Source of the DNA: Spinacia oleracea
Lineage: Eukaryota; Streptophyta; Magnoliopsida; Caryophyllales; Amaranthaceae
DNA: 64,000 nt
Reading direction: 5' to 3'
NCBI RefSeq assembly: GCF_020520425.1
Contig: NC_079492.1
Location: forward strand, 114,611,157-114,675,156
The position numbers and the translations under genes were made by a program. This document shows positions 32,623 through 46,800 of the stretch, in pieces (the stretch's first letter is position 1; the number at the start of each line of letters is the position of its first letter). The notes beneath the pieces were generated by a model that did no database searches, was not told the origin of the DNA, and saw only the letters and a program-made list of their open reading frames with translations.

Positions 32623-32930
32623 GGCTCCGTTCTATTGGACTTATTTTGGCTGAACTTATATTATCTGAACTTATCTGAAATTATCTGAACTTAACTGAAC
32701 TTATTTGAACTTATTTTGTCTGAAATAAACTTTTTTGTGTGTACAAATGACTGCAAAAACTTATTTTTGCTGAACTTATATTATCTGAACTTATTTGAAC
32801 TTATTTGAACTTATTTTGTCTGAAATAAACTTAGTTGTGTGTACAAATGACTGAAAAAACTTATTTTTGCTGAACTTATATTATCTGAACTTATCTGAAC
32901 TTATTTTGACTTATTGAACAGAACAGAGCC
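32623..32930. mobile_element. MITE with GGCTCYGTTCTRTT ends
   Basis: The left end GGCTCCGTTCTATT and the right end (reverse complement GGCTCTGTTCTGTT) are inverted repeats, next to TTA and TAA. The interior consists of near-repeats of CTGAACTTAT and a roughly 115-bp block repeated two to three times. It is related to the 134-bp element at 50589-50722. Confidence 0.7.
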
Positions 32931-33851
32931 TAAAACATCAGACATATCAGTTTGTAGCATTGAAATGGGCTAGTCTCAACAAAGTACTTAAATCGAGTCT
33001 TGAAAAAACCAAGACTCAATGTGTGAGTTAAATTTTTTTTTTAAAAAGATAATATATTATTTGAGATGTTTTAAATGAGTTTAAGGGGTGAAGAGCTACA
33101 TTTGGATGAGTCTGAAGAAGTCTTAATAAATTTAATTAATTATATACTAGTGAAAAACTGACATGACATACGATAAAATCCCTTTAATATTGCTCTAAGA
33201 CTTATAACTCAAAGAATGACGTACATGTAAAAATTATTTATTTATTTACGAATGAATGTCCTAGTGTGATCATAAAATTAAAAAAAAAAGTGTATGGACC
33301 ACTATGCAAAAATAAAATTGATTTTTTAAGTAGAAATTTTCGGTTAAACGTGACTTAAATTGGACCTGAAATTGTAAAATAGGTTCATTTTTTATTTGAG
33401 CCAATATCAAATCGAAGACTGAACTTTCACTCATATATGTGCATGAACACAACAATTTCAATAATAGAGCACATGTGCACCTTCATATCTTTATGTCATT
33501 TGACATCTATAATAAGCTAGGGCTAAGGTTAAAGCCTTCAAAATGATGATTCAATTCTTTTGTCAACAAGACGTTACCGTTACAGTAGTACGCACCCCCA
33601 AAGAAGGTGATCATTTGATTGTTTACCCCCCCGCTAATGGTGTCTTTCGTTAAGGAATTGTAACACTATGCATTCCACACTTCATTTCCCACTAGAGACC
33701 TTTGAGTAAGGGTTCCTTATACCATTCATCCGCTCTCAAAGTGTCAAACCTGCTAACTTGAGCGGGTTGACTCGTACGTACGGGATTCCGACCTGATATG
33801 ACACTTTATTTTACCTTCAAAATCAAAGGGGGAAAAAATCTTAAAGATATA
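32931..33851. other. Intergenic region after GILT-3, no gene seen
   Basis: AT-rich sequence without a conserved frame. Nothing was recognised apart from MITE edges on each side. Confidence 0.4.
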
Positions 33852-34105
33852 CTTCCTCTGTTCTTTTTAAATGACACAATTATTTGCACGTTTGCCAATG
33901 TCAATTTCAAACGTTCATATCTCCAATCATGGATAAGAAAAAATTATAAAAAGTTGATATTTAAAAAATATTTATTTAGACGAATCTAATAAGACCCTAC
34001 ACGACTATGTTTTTTCTTAAGTATAAACCACAAAATGAAGTCAAATGAGCTTGTGTGAATAGTGCCAAAAACTCAATTGCGTCATGTAAATAGGAACGGA
34101 GGAAG
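33852..34105. mobile_element. Stowaway MITE
   Basis: The ends CTTCCTCTGTTCTTTTTAAATG and, inverted, CTTCCTCCGTTCCTATTTACATG are flanked by TA on both sides (33850-33851 and 34106-34107). This is the standard structure of Tc1/mariner Stowaway elements. Confidence 0.82.
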
Positions 34106-34373
34106 TACTTTTTATGTAACTTTTTTTAGCGTTTAGGTACACTCACGTATACAATGGATTTTACCGCTCATGGAGTCATGGGCCATGGTTTTGTAGGGTC
34201 GTGAGTTCATGGCTAGTAAAGGTTACACGTTTTGGCATGCATGCGATACAACAAGAGTGAACAAACCAACTACTCCGTATCAATTTAGCAAAATGACATA
34301 CACAGGTAACACAGCCCATTTTTTGGCCCAGGTTCATCCTAAATTCCTAACATATCAAATGAAACCCCAATAA

Positions 34374-34764
34374 GGGCGTGTTCGGCAGTAGCGTTTGAGG
34401 TAGCGGGTAGCGTTTTGACCTGGTCAAGAAGCTACTTGTAAAATTTGGAAGTGTTTGGTAAAGTAGCGATTTAGGTAGCGGTTAGCAGTTGAGGTAGCGG
34501 TGGGTAGCTTTTGTCAAACGTTAAAATTAGTAGCGTTTAAGGTAGTGGGTAGCGTTTGACAAATTTATAATAAAGTTTTAAATAATATTCTTGTTTTTAT
34601 TTTTATTTTTATAATATCAACCGCTACTTTTACCGAACATTCATATTAGTTACCGCTACTTTGACAGCTAACCGTTACCCGCTACTATTCACCGCTACTG
34701 GCTACTTTAATCGCTACCCGCTACTCAACCGCTATCCGCTACCGCTAATTTTGCCGAACAGGCC
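34374..34764. mobile_element. PIF/Harbinger-type MITE in the GILT-4 promoter
   Basis: The termini GGGCGTGTTCGGCA and, inverted, GGCCTGTTCGGCA are flanked by the 3-bp duplication TAA (34371-34373 and 34765-34767). Subterminal GTAGCG/CGCTAC repeats are abundant. The right end lies 98 bp before the GILT-4 ATG. Confidence 0.82.
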
Positions 34765-34862
34765 TAAGTCAATTTCCCCCTTTGCTCGATCAAATAGCAA
34801 AAACCAAATAGTAACTGATTCAAATTCTTTAGAAATTACAAAACCTTTGTTCCTCTGCAAAA

Positions 34863-37800
34863 ATGGCGTCCTTAATTCTGCGTCAAATTTTCTCTCTCCT
34901 GACATACCTAACAATAATTCAAATCTGCTTCGGAACCTCAAATTCCGCGGAAAAAGTGTCTCTAGATTTGTACTACGAGAGCTTGTGTCCGTACAGTGCC
35001 GACTTCATCATCAACAAACTCGCCGCAATATTTGAGAACGGGATAATTGACATCGTTGACCTCCGTCTATTTCCATGGGGAAACGCCAAACTCACTTCCA
35101 AGAACTCCTTTACTTGCCAGGTCTAATCTCATCTACATTTCTCCCTCCTTTGACCAATTCTCACTAAACTGAAATTTGAATTGAAATTGAAATTAATCAA
35201 GATTAATTATTTCTTTGAATTTGATATCTGATTTCAGCATGGTCCTCATGAATGCTTACTGAATACTGTTGAAGCTTGTGCAATTCATGCTTGGCCTAAT
35301 CTGGTAATTTCTTACTTTTGATCCTCAAATCATAATCGTTGAGTTTGAAATTATTTGGAATACATATAGTCGCTCGAGCTGAATGTTGTTGAATTTTATT
35401 TTTATTGAACTTTTACATATTTGGTGTTGATTCATCTAAATTCTTCTAATTCTCATCAATTTATCTTAAAGTTTTTGTTCGATTTTATATACTGAATGTA
35501 ATTTTGTACAATTATTTTTCTGCAATTGAAGTAATTCAATTTAACTACTTAAATTGAAGATCAAACCAGTTCTAGGCTCTAATTGGTAATTTTTTTGATA
35601 TGACCGGCTGCAATGTGTTGTGTCAACTTTTATAAGAAATATGTTTCTTTGCCTTATATAAATATATACTTCGTATATATATATTGATAAATCTCACTGG
35701 GCCAAGTCGAGCCCCAACATCGGAGGAGAGTCTAACCAGCTTTATCATAAAGCCTGAGAGAGTTTTATGCTAAAACCAATTGGTTGTAAGTGGAGTAGCT
35801 CACCAATCTTATAGGTTAATCATCCTCCCTTTTCTTTTTCCACATGAGACAATGAATCCCAACTCACGTGTAGGTTATTACTCTTAACACACTCCCTCAC
35901 ATGTCCCATCTATTTCTCTTGCAATTTGAAGAGAATCAAGAAATTAATTGATTCTAAGATATTAACAGAGGAGAGAGAAATAGTGTAATTATAATTGTTG
36001 CATTAGATTAATAAAATAGGAATAAGTTGTACTTATACAAAGCATTAAATGACAGCTGTACAAACAAACTAATTACAAACTAATTACATTTATTTACAAT
36101 TCCCATATTCCCCCCTCAAGCTGGACTGTAGAAGAAGTCCAAGCTTGGACATCAGAGTATAATGCTGAGAGATCGGAAGAGCCTTTGTGAGGAGATCGGC
36201 ATGCTGGGAGGAACTAGGAACATGCACAGTTTGAATAAAACCCGCATCAACTTGCTCCCGTACATAGTGATAGTCCCTCTTGATATGTTTTGTTTTTTCA
36301 TGAAACGCAGGATTGTGAGCTATGTACTCAGCAGACTTATTGTCACAAAACATAGTAACAGGCTTAGGAAACTCAACCTTAAGATCCTCGAGAAGGCCTG
36401 CTACCCAAACCAACTCACTAGCTGTGCTTGACATGCTTCTATACTCCGCCTCGGCGGAAGACTTGCTCACAGTCTTTTGCTTTTTGGTCTTCCAAGAAAT
36501 AAGATTATCTCCAAGGTATACACAATAAGTACTCAAGGATCTGCTAGAAAATTGACAATGACTCCAATCTGCATCTGAATAGGCATTAAGGACAAGTGGA
36601 GAATTCGTAGCATAGAAAAGACCAACATCAGTAGTTGTTTTGAGATAACTGACAACATGTAATGCAGCTTGTAGGTGAGGTTCTCTTGGACAACTAAGAA
36701 ACTGAGACAAATGTTGAACCGAATAGGAAAGATCTGGTCGTGTTATTCCCAAGTAAAGTAGCCTCCCAAGTAACCTTCTGTAGACTTCTGGTTCAGCTAT
36801 AGGCACACCAACATCTGTAGACAACTTCAAGCCAGTAGGAAGAGGTGTAGATGCACCTTTGCTGTCATGAAGGCTAGAGGAGCGGATGATATCTTTAGTA
36901 TATTTTTTCTGTGAGATAAAGGTACCTTCAGAAGTTCTAAGTACCTCTATTCCAAGAAAATTCTTAAGAGAGCCGAGATCTTTTATTGTGAAAGCATTAT
37001 CAAGAAGTTGCTTTACAATATCAATTTGTTGTTAACTAGTTCTAGTAAGAAGAATGTCACCTACATAGATGAGAATTACAATAAATTCTCCATCCAAATC
37101 TCTGGTGAACAAGGAATAGTCTTGTGTGGACTGCTTGAAACCAAGAGAAGATAAGAACTTGCACAGTTCCTTATTCCATTGCCTAGATGCCTGTTTTAGG
37201 CCATAGATTGACCGTTTCAGTTTGCAAACTTGACCAGGTTTGCACTTGGTGTACCCAGCAGGAGGCTTCATATACAATTCTTCTTCAATAAACCCATGGA
37301 GAAAAGCATTGTTTATGTCCAATTGACACAATGGCCACTGTTTTGTTGTAGCAAGAGCTATAAGAATCCTCACAGTAGCCAGTTTAGCTACCGGAGAGAA
37401 TGTATCCTTGAAATCTTTCCCGGGAACTTGTTGATAACCAATAGCTACCACTCTTCCCTTCAACCTTTCAATAATCCCATCTTTGTCAAACTTAGTCTTA
37501 TACACCCATTTAGAGCCTATAGCTTTCTTTCCCTTTGGAAGAGTAGTAATTTCCCACGTGTCATTAGCCTCTAAAGCAGCTAATTCCTTATCTATTGCTT
37601 CCACCCAGCCAGGATGATTCTTTGCTATATTGTATGATGATGGTTCAATTGCATTCATAACATTGGCTATGAAAGAAAGAAAGGTAGAATCTGTTAGAGA
37701 TATAACAGAGGAAGAGAAGTGTCTCGAAGGAAGAGGAATAGCACATTCATAGTCCTTGAATTTTGTGGGAGGTTTGATAGGCCTTGAAGACTTTCTAGGC

Positions 37801-40800
37801 ACAATACCACTAGGATCAAGAATAGCATCAGCAGATTCAGTGTTACCTGTATCATGTACATCATTAGTTTCAGTGAAAGGAATAGAAAAAGTAGGAGGAG
37901 AAGAGAGATGAGGAGAAGAAGAAACGGGAGAGGTATTTTCAGTTGAAATAGGCGAGAGAGTATGAGTTGAAATGAAAGGATCTTCAGGTGTAGAAATAGG
38001 AGTAGAAAAAGAAGTGAAGGGCTGTGTAAAATATTCTGTGTCAGAATCAGAAATTATAGGAACATTAGGTATAGAACTCTGTGTTTTATGATCATGAAAG
38101 GGAAAACTTGTTTCATGAAAGACAACATCTCTAGATACAAAAATCTTGTGAGATGAAAAATCATACACCTTATAGCCCTTTTGACCATAAGGGTATCCAA
38201 TGAAGACGCATTTAATACCTCTAGGATCAAACTTATCTTTGTTTCTATCCACATTATAGGCAAAACATTCACATCCGATAACCCTAAGATGATCATAAGT
38301 GGGTTTCTTCCCCACTAAAACCTCAAAAGGGGATTTCCAATCCAATACAGGAGTTGGAATCTTGTTAATCAGATAAGTAGCAGCGAGAATACAGTCACCC
38401 CAAAATTTCTTAGGCAAGTTTGCATGAATTCTTAGAGCTCTAGCAACTTCAGCAAGATGTCTATGTTTTCTTTCTACTCTACCGTTTTGTTGAGGTGTAC
38501 TGACAATGCTCCTCTGATGAATGATTCCCTTTGCAGCAAACAAATCACTACATTCTGCTCTAATTATCTCTGTCCCGTTATCTGACCTTATAGACTTCAC
38601 ATTTTTCCCAAACTGATTTCCAACCAAATTCAAGAAATCAGAAATGGTCTTGAACACTTGACCCTTATTGTGCAGCAAGAATGTCCAAGTTGTCCTACTG
38701 TGATCGTCTAAAATAGTCAAGAAATAGGAAGCTCCATTTGTAGCAGGAACTTTAAATGGTCCCCATAGATCTACATGGACTAGATCAAACAATTGAGCTG
38801 CTCTACTATCACTTCTTGGGAAAGGTAATTTGTGAAATTTTGATTGATAACAAATATCACATCCAAAAACATCCATTCCAGTGTAATCACAATCATGAAT
38901 ATGTTTCATTCTAGACAATGAGGCATGCCCTATTCTAGCATGAACAATACGCACATCAACATGTTTCTTAGCTACCACTTTAGCCGAATTATTGACCACA
39001 TGATCAACAATAACAGTATTTGTTGATCTAGGATAGTCAATTATTTCGCTATGTACAGCTTCGGTATTACCTGACATCTTCAAGTAATACAGTTGACCCA
39101 TTTTTTTTCCACCAGCCAAAACTTTCTTAGTCGAAAGACACTGGAAAATACATTCGGTGTCACTGAAAGTAATCCATAACCAATTTTGAGCAATAAACTT
39201 TCCAACTGATAGTAAACTGTATTTAAAATCCTCAATCAACATAACATCCCTTAATTCTAAACCAGAATCCAGAACAATATTCCCAAGTTCTTTAACGTAC
39301 TTATGTGTTCCATCAGGTAGACAAACAGGTATAGGGTTTTTGATAGTTTTTCTAGTGTTAAACAATGCAACATTATAGGTCATATGATCAGTAGCGCCTG
39401 AGTCCACTATCCAAGCATCACTATATATCAAATTGGAGAAACAATTACCTCCATTAAAGCTTGTAGAAGTCAAATGTCGCTGACGATATTCACCAGAATG
39501 TATAGAGTGCTCCGTAATAGCCATTTCAAAATTGACAAAATTTCTTCAAATAATTCTTCAGAAACCCAGAAATTCGAGAGAAAGAACTTCGGTTGAGAAT
39601 GAAATTGTACAATCGATCTCAAAACAAACGCAATTAATCAGTCATTGCGAGCATCTCCCAGAAAATGACCCAGACTTCTTCAGTAATCTTGAAAAAGAAA
39701 AATTAACCCCAAAAATATTTTGAAACCCTCAAAATTTGAACCCCTCTGATTGAATAGCAATTTCGAATCCAAAGCTCAGCATTCACAACAATACTGACTA
39801 ATCAATCAATGATAGTTGTTAGATATTGTATCAATAGCAAATCGCAAACAATTTTCCAGAAATTGATTGAGACCTCAAAAAAAAATTTGAGGAGAAATTG
39901 GAAATTAATCCAAAGAAAAACCAAATTCAATGTGTTTAATAGTTTGAATGCAACAAATCAACGTTTAAGAATAGAAAAGAACGAGCGAGGTCGGATCATA
40001 CTAAGCTCTGATACCATGAAGAGAATCAAGAAATTAACTGATTCTAAGATAGAAACAGAGGAGAGAGAAATAGTGTAATTATAATTGTTGCATTAGATTA
40101 ATAAAATAGGAATAAGCTGTACTTATACAAAGCATTAAATGACAGCTGTACAAACAAACTAATTACAAACTAATTACATTTATATACAATTCCCATACAA
40201 TTCGAAAAGGTCACTTTTTTATCCCTTGCCCTTCTCTAGATTTCTTATATATTTAAGATAAGGTTAAATGACCTTTACTTGGGACAATCATTTCTATTGG
40301 GCTTATCTACAAATCCTCTCCATCTTGAACTTTTTGCGATTTGGAAAAATCACTTCTTCCTCACTTGACCTTCTCTAGATTTTTAACATTTATAACATGA
40401 GGTTAAATGACCCCTAATGGGTCAATCAATTTTGTTGGGTTTATCTTCAAATCCTCTCCTTCATGAATTTTTCGATTCATTGGCCCCTCGCTTCATGAGT
40501 GTTGATAATGGGCCAGGAACCTTTTTCCGATAACAATTTGTTGGAAATAAGAACGCAAAAAAAAATGAAAGAATAAACGTTGGAATTGGATTTGGAATTG
40601 GAATTGGAATTGGAATTGGAATTGGAATTATGCTAGTGCATTCTCATTCAACTAACAACAAATGAAAGGAGCCTTTTATATAGGCTTTACAATAAACTGA
40701 CTTAACTAAGAAATATTAACAACTAAGTGGAACATGGTCCACGTTACCTAACTGTTAAGCAAATAATAAGGAAATAATAATCTAAATTTAAAATCCTAAG

Positions 40801-43800
40801 TAAAAGGGAAGGTTTAGGGTTAAGGGACATTAATTTAGTTTACTAAACTAAAATAATGGTTTGTATCATTTGTTAAAAACTAGGTGGTTAATATTGTTTT
40901 AGAAAAACTATAAATTAAGTATTTGTTTTCATTTCATAACATCGAAAACCAAAAAGAAGAACATAAAGTTGAGAGAGAAACTTTAAGAGATTTTTAGAGA
41001 AAAATTATTGGGTGTAATTGGGGTGCGTTTGGGTTGTGAGTTAAAATAAGTGTTCTGAACACTTATATATTTTATGTGTTCAGTAAAAGTTTTGTAGCGT
41101 ATTTAGAGATACTAATAGTTATTAAAAAATTAATTTATTTGTGTGTTACTCTAATATTATTGTTATTCCTACTAATTTGATTCTTAAGAAAAGTTGCATA
41201 ATTTTCTAACAATTGTTATCAGAGCCAAGTTGTTAAATTTTGTTTGTATTCATAGAGGAGTCATCAGTTACGATCTAAATTAAAAGAAGCCGAATTTGAG
41301 GGGGAGCAATGGCGGTAGACAGAGGAAAGGTGTAACTCGAGAAATTCGATGGTGCAAATTTCGTGTTTTGGAAGATGCATATCGAATATTACCTATACCA
41401 GAAAAAGCTTTATGAACCTCTATCAGAAACTAAACTAAGCCAGAGGGGATGAAAGACGAAGATTGGAATCTTCTCGATAGCAAGCCATCAGAGTTATTCG
41501 ATAGACGTTATCGTGCAATTTTGCTTTTAATATAGCAAAGGAAAAGACCACGGCATGTCTTATGAAAGCTCTGTCTAATATGTATGAGAAGTAACGAGTC
41601 TCTAATAAAATTCATTTAATGAGGCCGTTATTCAATTTCCAGATGACGGAAGGCGTATCTCAACGAACTTAATTCAGTCACAACTCAATTAAGTTTGGCC
41701 AAAATTGAAGTTCATGATGGAGTACATGTATTAATACTTTTATCTTCTCTACCACATAGTTGGAATGATACTTTTACATTTGTGAGTTGCTCATCGTGAA
41801 GCAATAAGTTAAAGTTTGATGATGTTATTGACCTGGTTCTCATTGAAGAGATCCGACGTAGAGAGTGAAGAGATCCGACGTAGGTAGACGGGGGAATCAT
41901 CAACCTCTTTAGTTTTGCATACGGAGTGAAGACGAAGAAATTCAACCAGAAAGAATGATCGTGGAAGATCAAACTATCGAGGTAAATCCAAAGATAGAAG
42001 GTCAAAATCAAGGAATCCGAATAACTCCCTAAATTCAAAAAGTATTGAGTGTTGGAATTGTGGGAAGGCCGGAAAACCAAAAGGCGAAGGCAGAGGCCAG
42101 AGGCAAATGTTACATCTACCTTAGAAGGAGATGATGCGTTGATATGTTATTTAGAGAGCAAGGAATATTCTTGGGTGTTAGACTCTAGAGCATCATTCCA
42201 TGCTATATTGAAGAAAGAATTCTTTGAGAGGTATGTCCCTAGAATCCTTCGAAAAGTATACCTCAGTGATGATCAACCCTGTGATATTGATGGTAAAGGT
42301 GTAGTGAAGATTAAGTTGAACGGGTCAGTTTGGGAGTCGAAGGATGTCAAACATATTCCCGACCTCAGAAAGAACTTGATCTCAGTAAGGAAAGGCCAAC
42401 AAAGGCTACACTACAAACTTCTAAGGTACTTGGAAGATTTCAAAAGGTGACATTAAAGAGTGGTACTCTTTATATGACAGCATGGTTAGGTTATTCAATT
42501 GCAGTTGCAATAGGTAATGAAAATTCCAATATGTGGCTCACCAAAGACTTGGTCACATGAGTGAAAAAGGGATGAAACTTATGCATTCAAAGGGGAAACT
42601 CATGGCCTCATGGGTCTACAATCAGTTGAGATTGACATGCGCGAGGAATGCATACTTGGAAAGCAAAAAAGGGCAAGCTTTCAAACAAGTGGTAGAATCA
42701 CAAAAAAGGAAAATTTAGAGCTTGTCCACTCCACCAACAACTACTTCATCCGTTGGTGGAAAGCATTACTTTGTCACTTTCATTGATGATCACTTCCGAA
42801 AGGTATGGTTTACTTTCTAAAATATAAGTCTGAAGTGTTTGAGGCTTTCAAGAGATGGAAGGTTATGGTTGAAAACAGAGTTACCTGGTTCGCTCCTAAC
42901 CTCCGCGAACCGGTTCGCCCGTACCGATTCGCGGTTCGCCGGGGATCCAATTCGCTATGTTTCGCGAACCAAACCAAAACCCTAGTTTTACCGATTGAAG
43001 GTCAAGGGAGGCGAGAGAACATACAATATATTGGGGCTTTTGTTTGCGAAGGATATACGCGTTGGTTGCGATTGTCAATTGTTGTTTTTGTCGTTTTTTC
43101 ATATTGTTGAATCTAAAAACACCGTGGCTGAGTTGTGAGCTCGATGGTGAAGATGAAGATGGGTTGTAATTTTTGTTTTTAGTTTTTTACTTTATCTTGT
43201 ACTTTTTTTTTTTTACTTTTATTTATGTACTTTTACTCTGTACTGCTGCTGCACATGGGTCATGGACTCATGGGTGTGTTTAATTTTTATTTTTTTACTT
43301 TGTTTTGTACTTTTTGTTTTCTTGTTTACTTTTATTTGGCTGCACATGGCTACGTTTTATTTTTTTACTTTTTGTTGTACTTTTTATTTTATTTGTTTTA
43401 TTATTTACTTTTTGTCTGCACTATTGCTACATTAATCATGGTTTTTAAGATTTGATCTTTGTCCTTACTTTGTGAATTAATGTGCATACAATGATATGGC
43501 AGTTCATCGTGCTTTTATTTCTCAAAATCATACTCGTATTTTACAATTTAGGCCTCAATCAATGACACTTTTTTTTAAACACAAAATAATTCTAAACCCC
43601 TGTCGCGAACCCAAAATCAGCCACCCGCGAACTGCGAACCCGAACCAGTACCCCGTACCGAAGCGAACCACGAATCAGGTAACTCTGGTTGAAAATGAGA
43701 CATGTCTCAAACTTAAAAAGTTCATAACCGACAATGGTGGTGAATCCGTGAATGTGAAGATACCACGTTCAAGCAATTGTGTTATGAGCATGAAATCAGG

Positions 43801-46800
43801 ATGGAATAGTAAGGGAATAATAATCTACATTTAGAATCCTAAATAAAAGCGAAGGTTTAGGATTAAGGGGCGTTAATGGTTTGTATCATTTGTTAAAAAC
43901 TGGGTGGGTAATATTGTTTTAGAAAAACTATATATTATGTTTTTGTTTTCCATTCATAACATCCTAAAAACAAAAAGAAAAACATAAATGCCGAGAGAGA
44001 GAAGCTTTAAGAGAATATTTAAAGAAAAATGTCTTGGGTGTAATTGCGGTGCGTATGAGTTGTGAGTAACACTTGTATATTTTAATGTGTTCAGTAAAAA
44101 ATTTGCAGCCTATTCAGAGATATTAACACTTGTCAGATAATTAATTTATTTGTGTATGTTATTTCAATTATAATTGTTATTCCTATTAATCTGATTCATA
44201 AGCAAAGTTTCATAAGCAAAGTTGCATAATTTCCTAACACAAACCGATAGCTTGCATACTCCCACTAACTTACTTCCACTAACTTACTAATGCTAAAGAA
44301 TAGGAAATTCAAACATATGCTAACACATGATTCCAAGGAAACAGGAACTAACAAGTAACAACTCACTACTTTGAAGCAACTTTGAAATGGTAACTTTATC
44401 ACACTCCCTTACTTCAAAGTTTGATAAAATAAATGAAGCATGTCTCTTCATCTACGATGCACATCTCATCTCATTCAAATGTTTGTCGATGCACCTTATC
44501 ATCAACCTCTAATCTTTGGAGCACTCTTCTCCCTCGGTGCACATTATCACCCGCAAATCCATAACAAATTTTCTTCTATGCCCATTTGTGTTGTGCAATA
44601 GATGCTTCCTCGGCATTTTGAAGCCTGCAATTCCTTGCCATATTCCCAAGTTTTTGACACTTGAAACATTTTGGCTTTTCTTTATACCAACAATTTTTTT
44701 TCCATAATCAATCTGATGACAATGGTACGATTTACGGTGTTTCCTTTCCTCTTTTAGAATGAGGCTTTAGCTAGTAAGGCTCCCTTAATCCCTCATTTTT
44801 TTCTCCATTTTCTGCCTCCCTCGTTGATCTCCTTTGGTCTACGACACTAAGAGCATTAACCAACTCTCCTAAGGTTATTTTGGATAGGTCTTTGGAATAT
44901 TCGATTGCGGACATTTTAGAATCATACTTTTTGGGAACGCTCACTAAAACCTTATCAACGACTCTCTCGTTGGAAAATGTTTTATCAAGCAATCTAATTT
45001 GATTAACAATGGTCAATGGTCATAAGCTTAATCACATTCTTTAATGGTTTCGCTCTTCTTCCTCCTTTGCATCTCAAATTCTCGTTTAAGGTCCAAAACT
45101 TGCATCAACGTTGTTTGAGAATTGCCCTCAAACTCTTCCTTTAACGTGCCTCATGCCTCCTTTGCTTACAAGTCATGATACTTTTAAAGATTCCATCAGA
45201 CACGACCAAATGAATACACGAAAATGTCGTTGTTTTCCTTGTCGCTTCTTCATCGTGTTTTTTTATTTGGGTTGCTATTGGATTTTGTGGAAGAGGGGTT
45301 AGGTTAGCATCACTTTCAATTGCTTATCACAAACTCATAGCTTTTAAATATGATTTCATTTTGATAACCCATAAATTATACTGTAATTATCTCCTTTGAA
45401 TGTGGGTATAGAAAGAGAAATAGTATTTGATGTCATTGATTGAAAAAGATGGAACACTAAAAAAATTAAAAAAAAATTAAGCCTCACGAGATCACTGTTT
45501 GTGTCTATGTACCAAGATAAATATCAATGGGCCAAGTCGATCCCAACATCGAAGTAGAGTTTGACCACATATAAGCATGATAGGATTCCAAACCAATTGG
45601 TTATAAGTGGAATAGTCCACCGATCTTATATGTTAGTCATCCTCCCTCTTCTTTTTTTACATGGAAGAATGAGTCCTTACTCACATACGGGTTATTACTC
45701 TTAACATATACACCTTATAAAGGCCTACGCCTTAGTTTAAAAAGGCGCACTAAGGCGCACAAGGGTCATGGAGCCTAGGCGCAAGGCGCAAGGCTCAGGC
45801 GCGCACCTTTTGGATACAAGGCGCACATAATTTTCTAATAAACCTTAAAATTCGGTATAGAAAAAAATTAACACAATTTATACTCAATACAACATGGAGT
45901 GCCATATTTTCTTGCCGGTTCATAAGCATTGCGTGATCCCGTCGATGGAGTGCCAGAATTAGAACCTTCCATGGTAATTACAAGATGGAAATATGAAAAT
46001 TAACTCATATTATGCTAATTCCACTACCCAAAAAACAATGATTGTAGAGATATGACCGTTAATAGGTCACGTGGGGTGTGTTTATATCATTAAAAAAGAA
46101 AAAAAAAATGTAAATAAAAGATCCACGTCATGCTACCGTGCCTGGATGCACCTTGCGCCTTACCTAAGGCGCAAAAGGCGTTGTGTCTTGCGCCTTACCT
46201 AAGGCGCACAAAGGCGCATGAAGGCGCGCGTTGGTTGACATCAGTGAGACTGGAGAGCTCAAGGCGCCGAAGGCTGAGCCTAGGTGAGCCTTGTGCCTAA
46301 TCGCACCTTGGGCGCGCTTTTTTAAACTAAGGTCTACGCCCATACTAACCACCTAGACAATGTAACCCGTATACGCAACTATATCTCTATTATATAAGTG
46401 AAGAGTTGATGTTATTTTAGCAAATCCAATTTCGGTGTCCCCCTTGAATTACTAAAATATCCTTTACACTTATAGAATAGAGAATATAATGACAAGTTAC
46501 CCAGTAGGAAAAGTCCAAAGAAGCATTTTAGTCAATCTAGCCCCTTAAATAAATTCTTACCATTTTAATCAATTTGTTTATATGCGTTCGGCTCTATCTA
46601 ACTTATCTGTTTCTTATATTTGCACGCATCGCATTTATATTATATTTTTGCATGTTATTTCAGGTTTAAATGTAATAACACAAATGTGTTTCTTATAAGA
46701 CTTGTACGTACATAAATAATCTCCTTATCCCCCATGTTGGAGCATGCAATTGATAAATGACCAACTTGCGAAGTAAGTATAAAATTTTAAGCTTGCCTAA

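Larger units (their letters stand above)
35927..40197 (-). mobile_element. Copia-C, Ty1/copia retrotransposon with both LTRs and target duplication
   Basis: The LTRs are 35927-36107 and 40017-40197 (181 bp each, about five differences by eye, ends TATGGG...CTTCA read on the minus strand). The target duplication is CAATT (35922-35926 and 40198-40202). The primer site is at 40005-40016 and the polypurine tract next to 36108. The element is complete at its borders but lacks gag and has a broken pol. It lies in GILT-4 intron 2 opposite to the gene. Confidence 0.93.
40539..44239 (+). mobile_element. Copia-D, old decayed Ty1/copia element
   Basis: The 5' LTR is 40539-41211 (TGTTGGAAAT...TTTTCTAACA), followed by a primer-site-like TTATCAGAGCC. 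Broken gag/protease/integrase remains follow. A 5'-truncated 3' LTR (about 43803-44239, ...TTTCCTAACA) is visibly diverged from the first. RT and RNase H are missing. An hAT element interrupts the integrase part. Confidence 0.8.
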
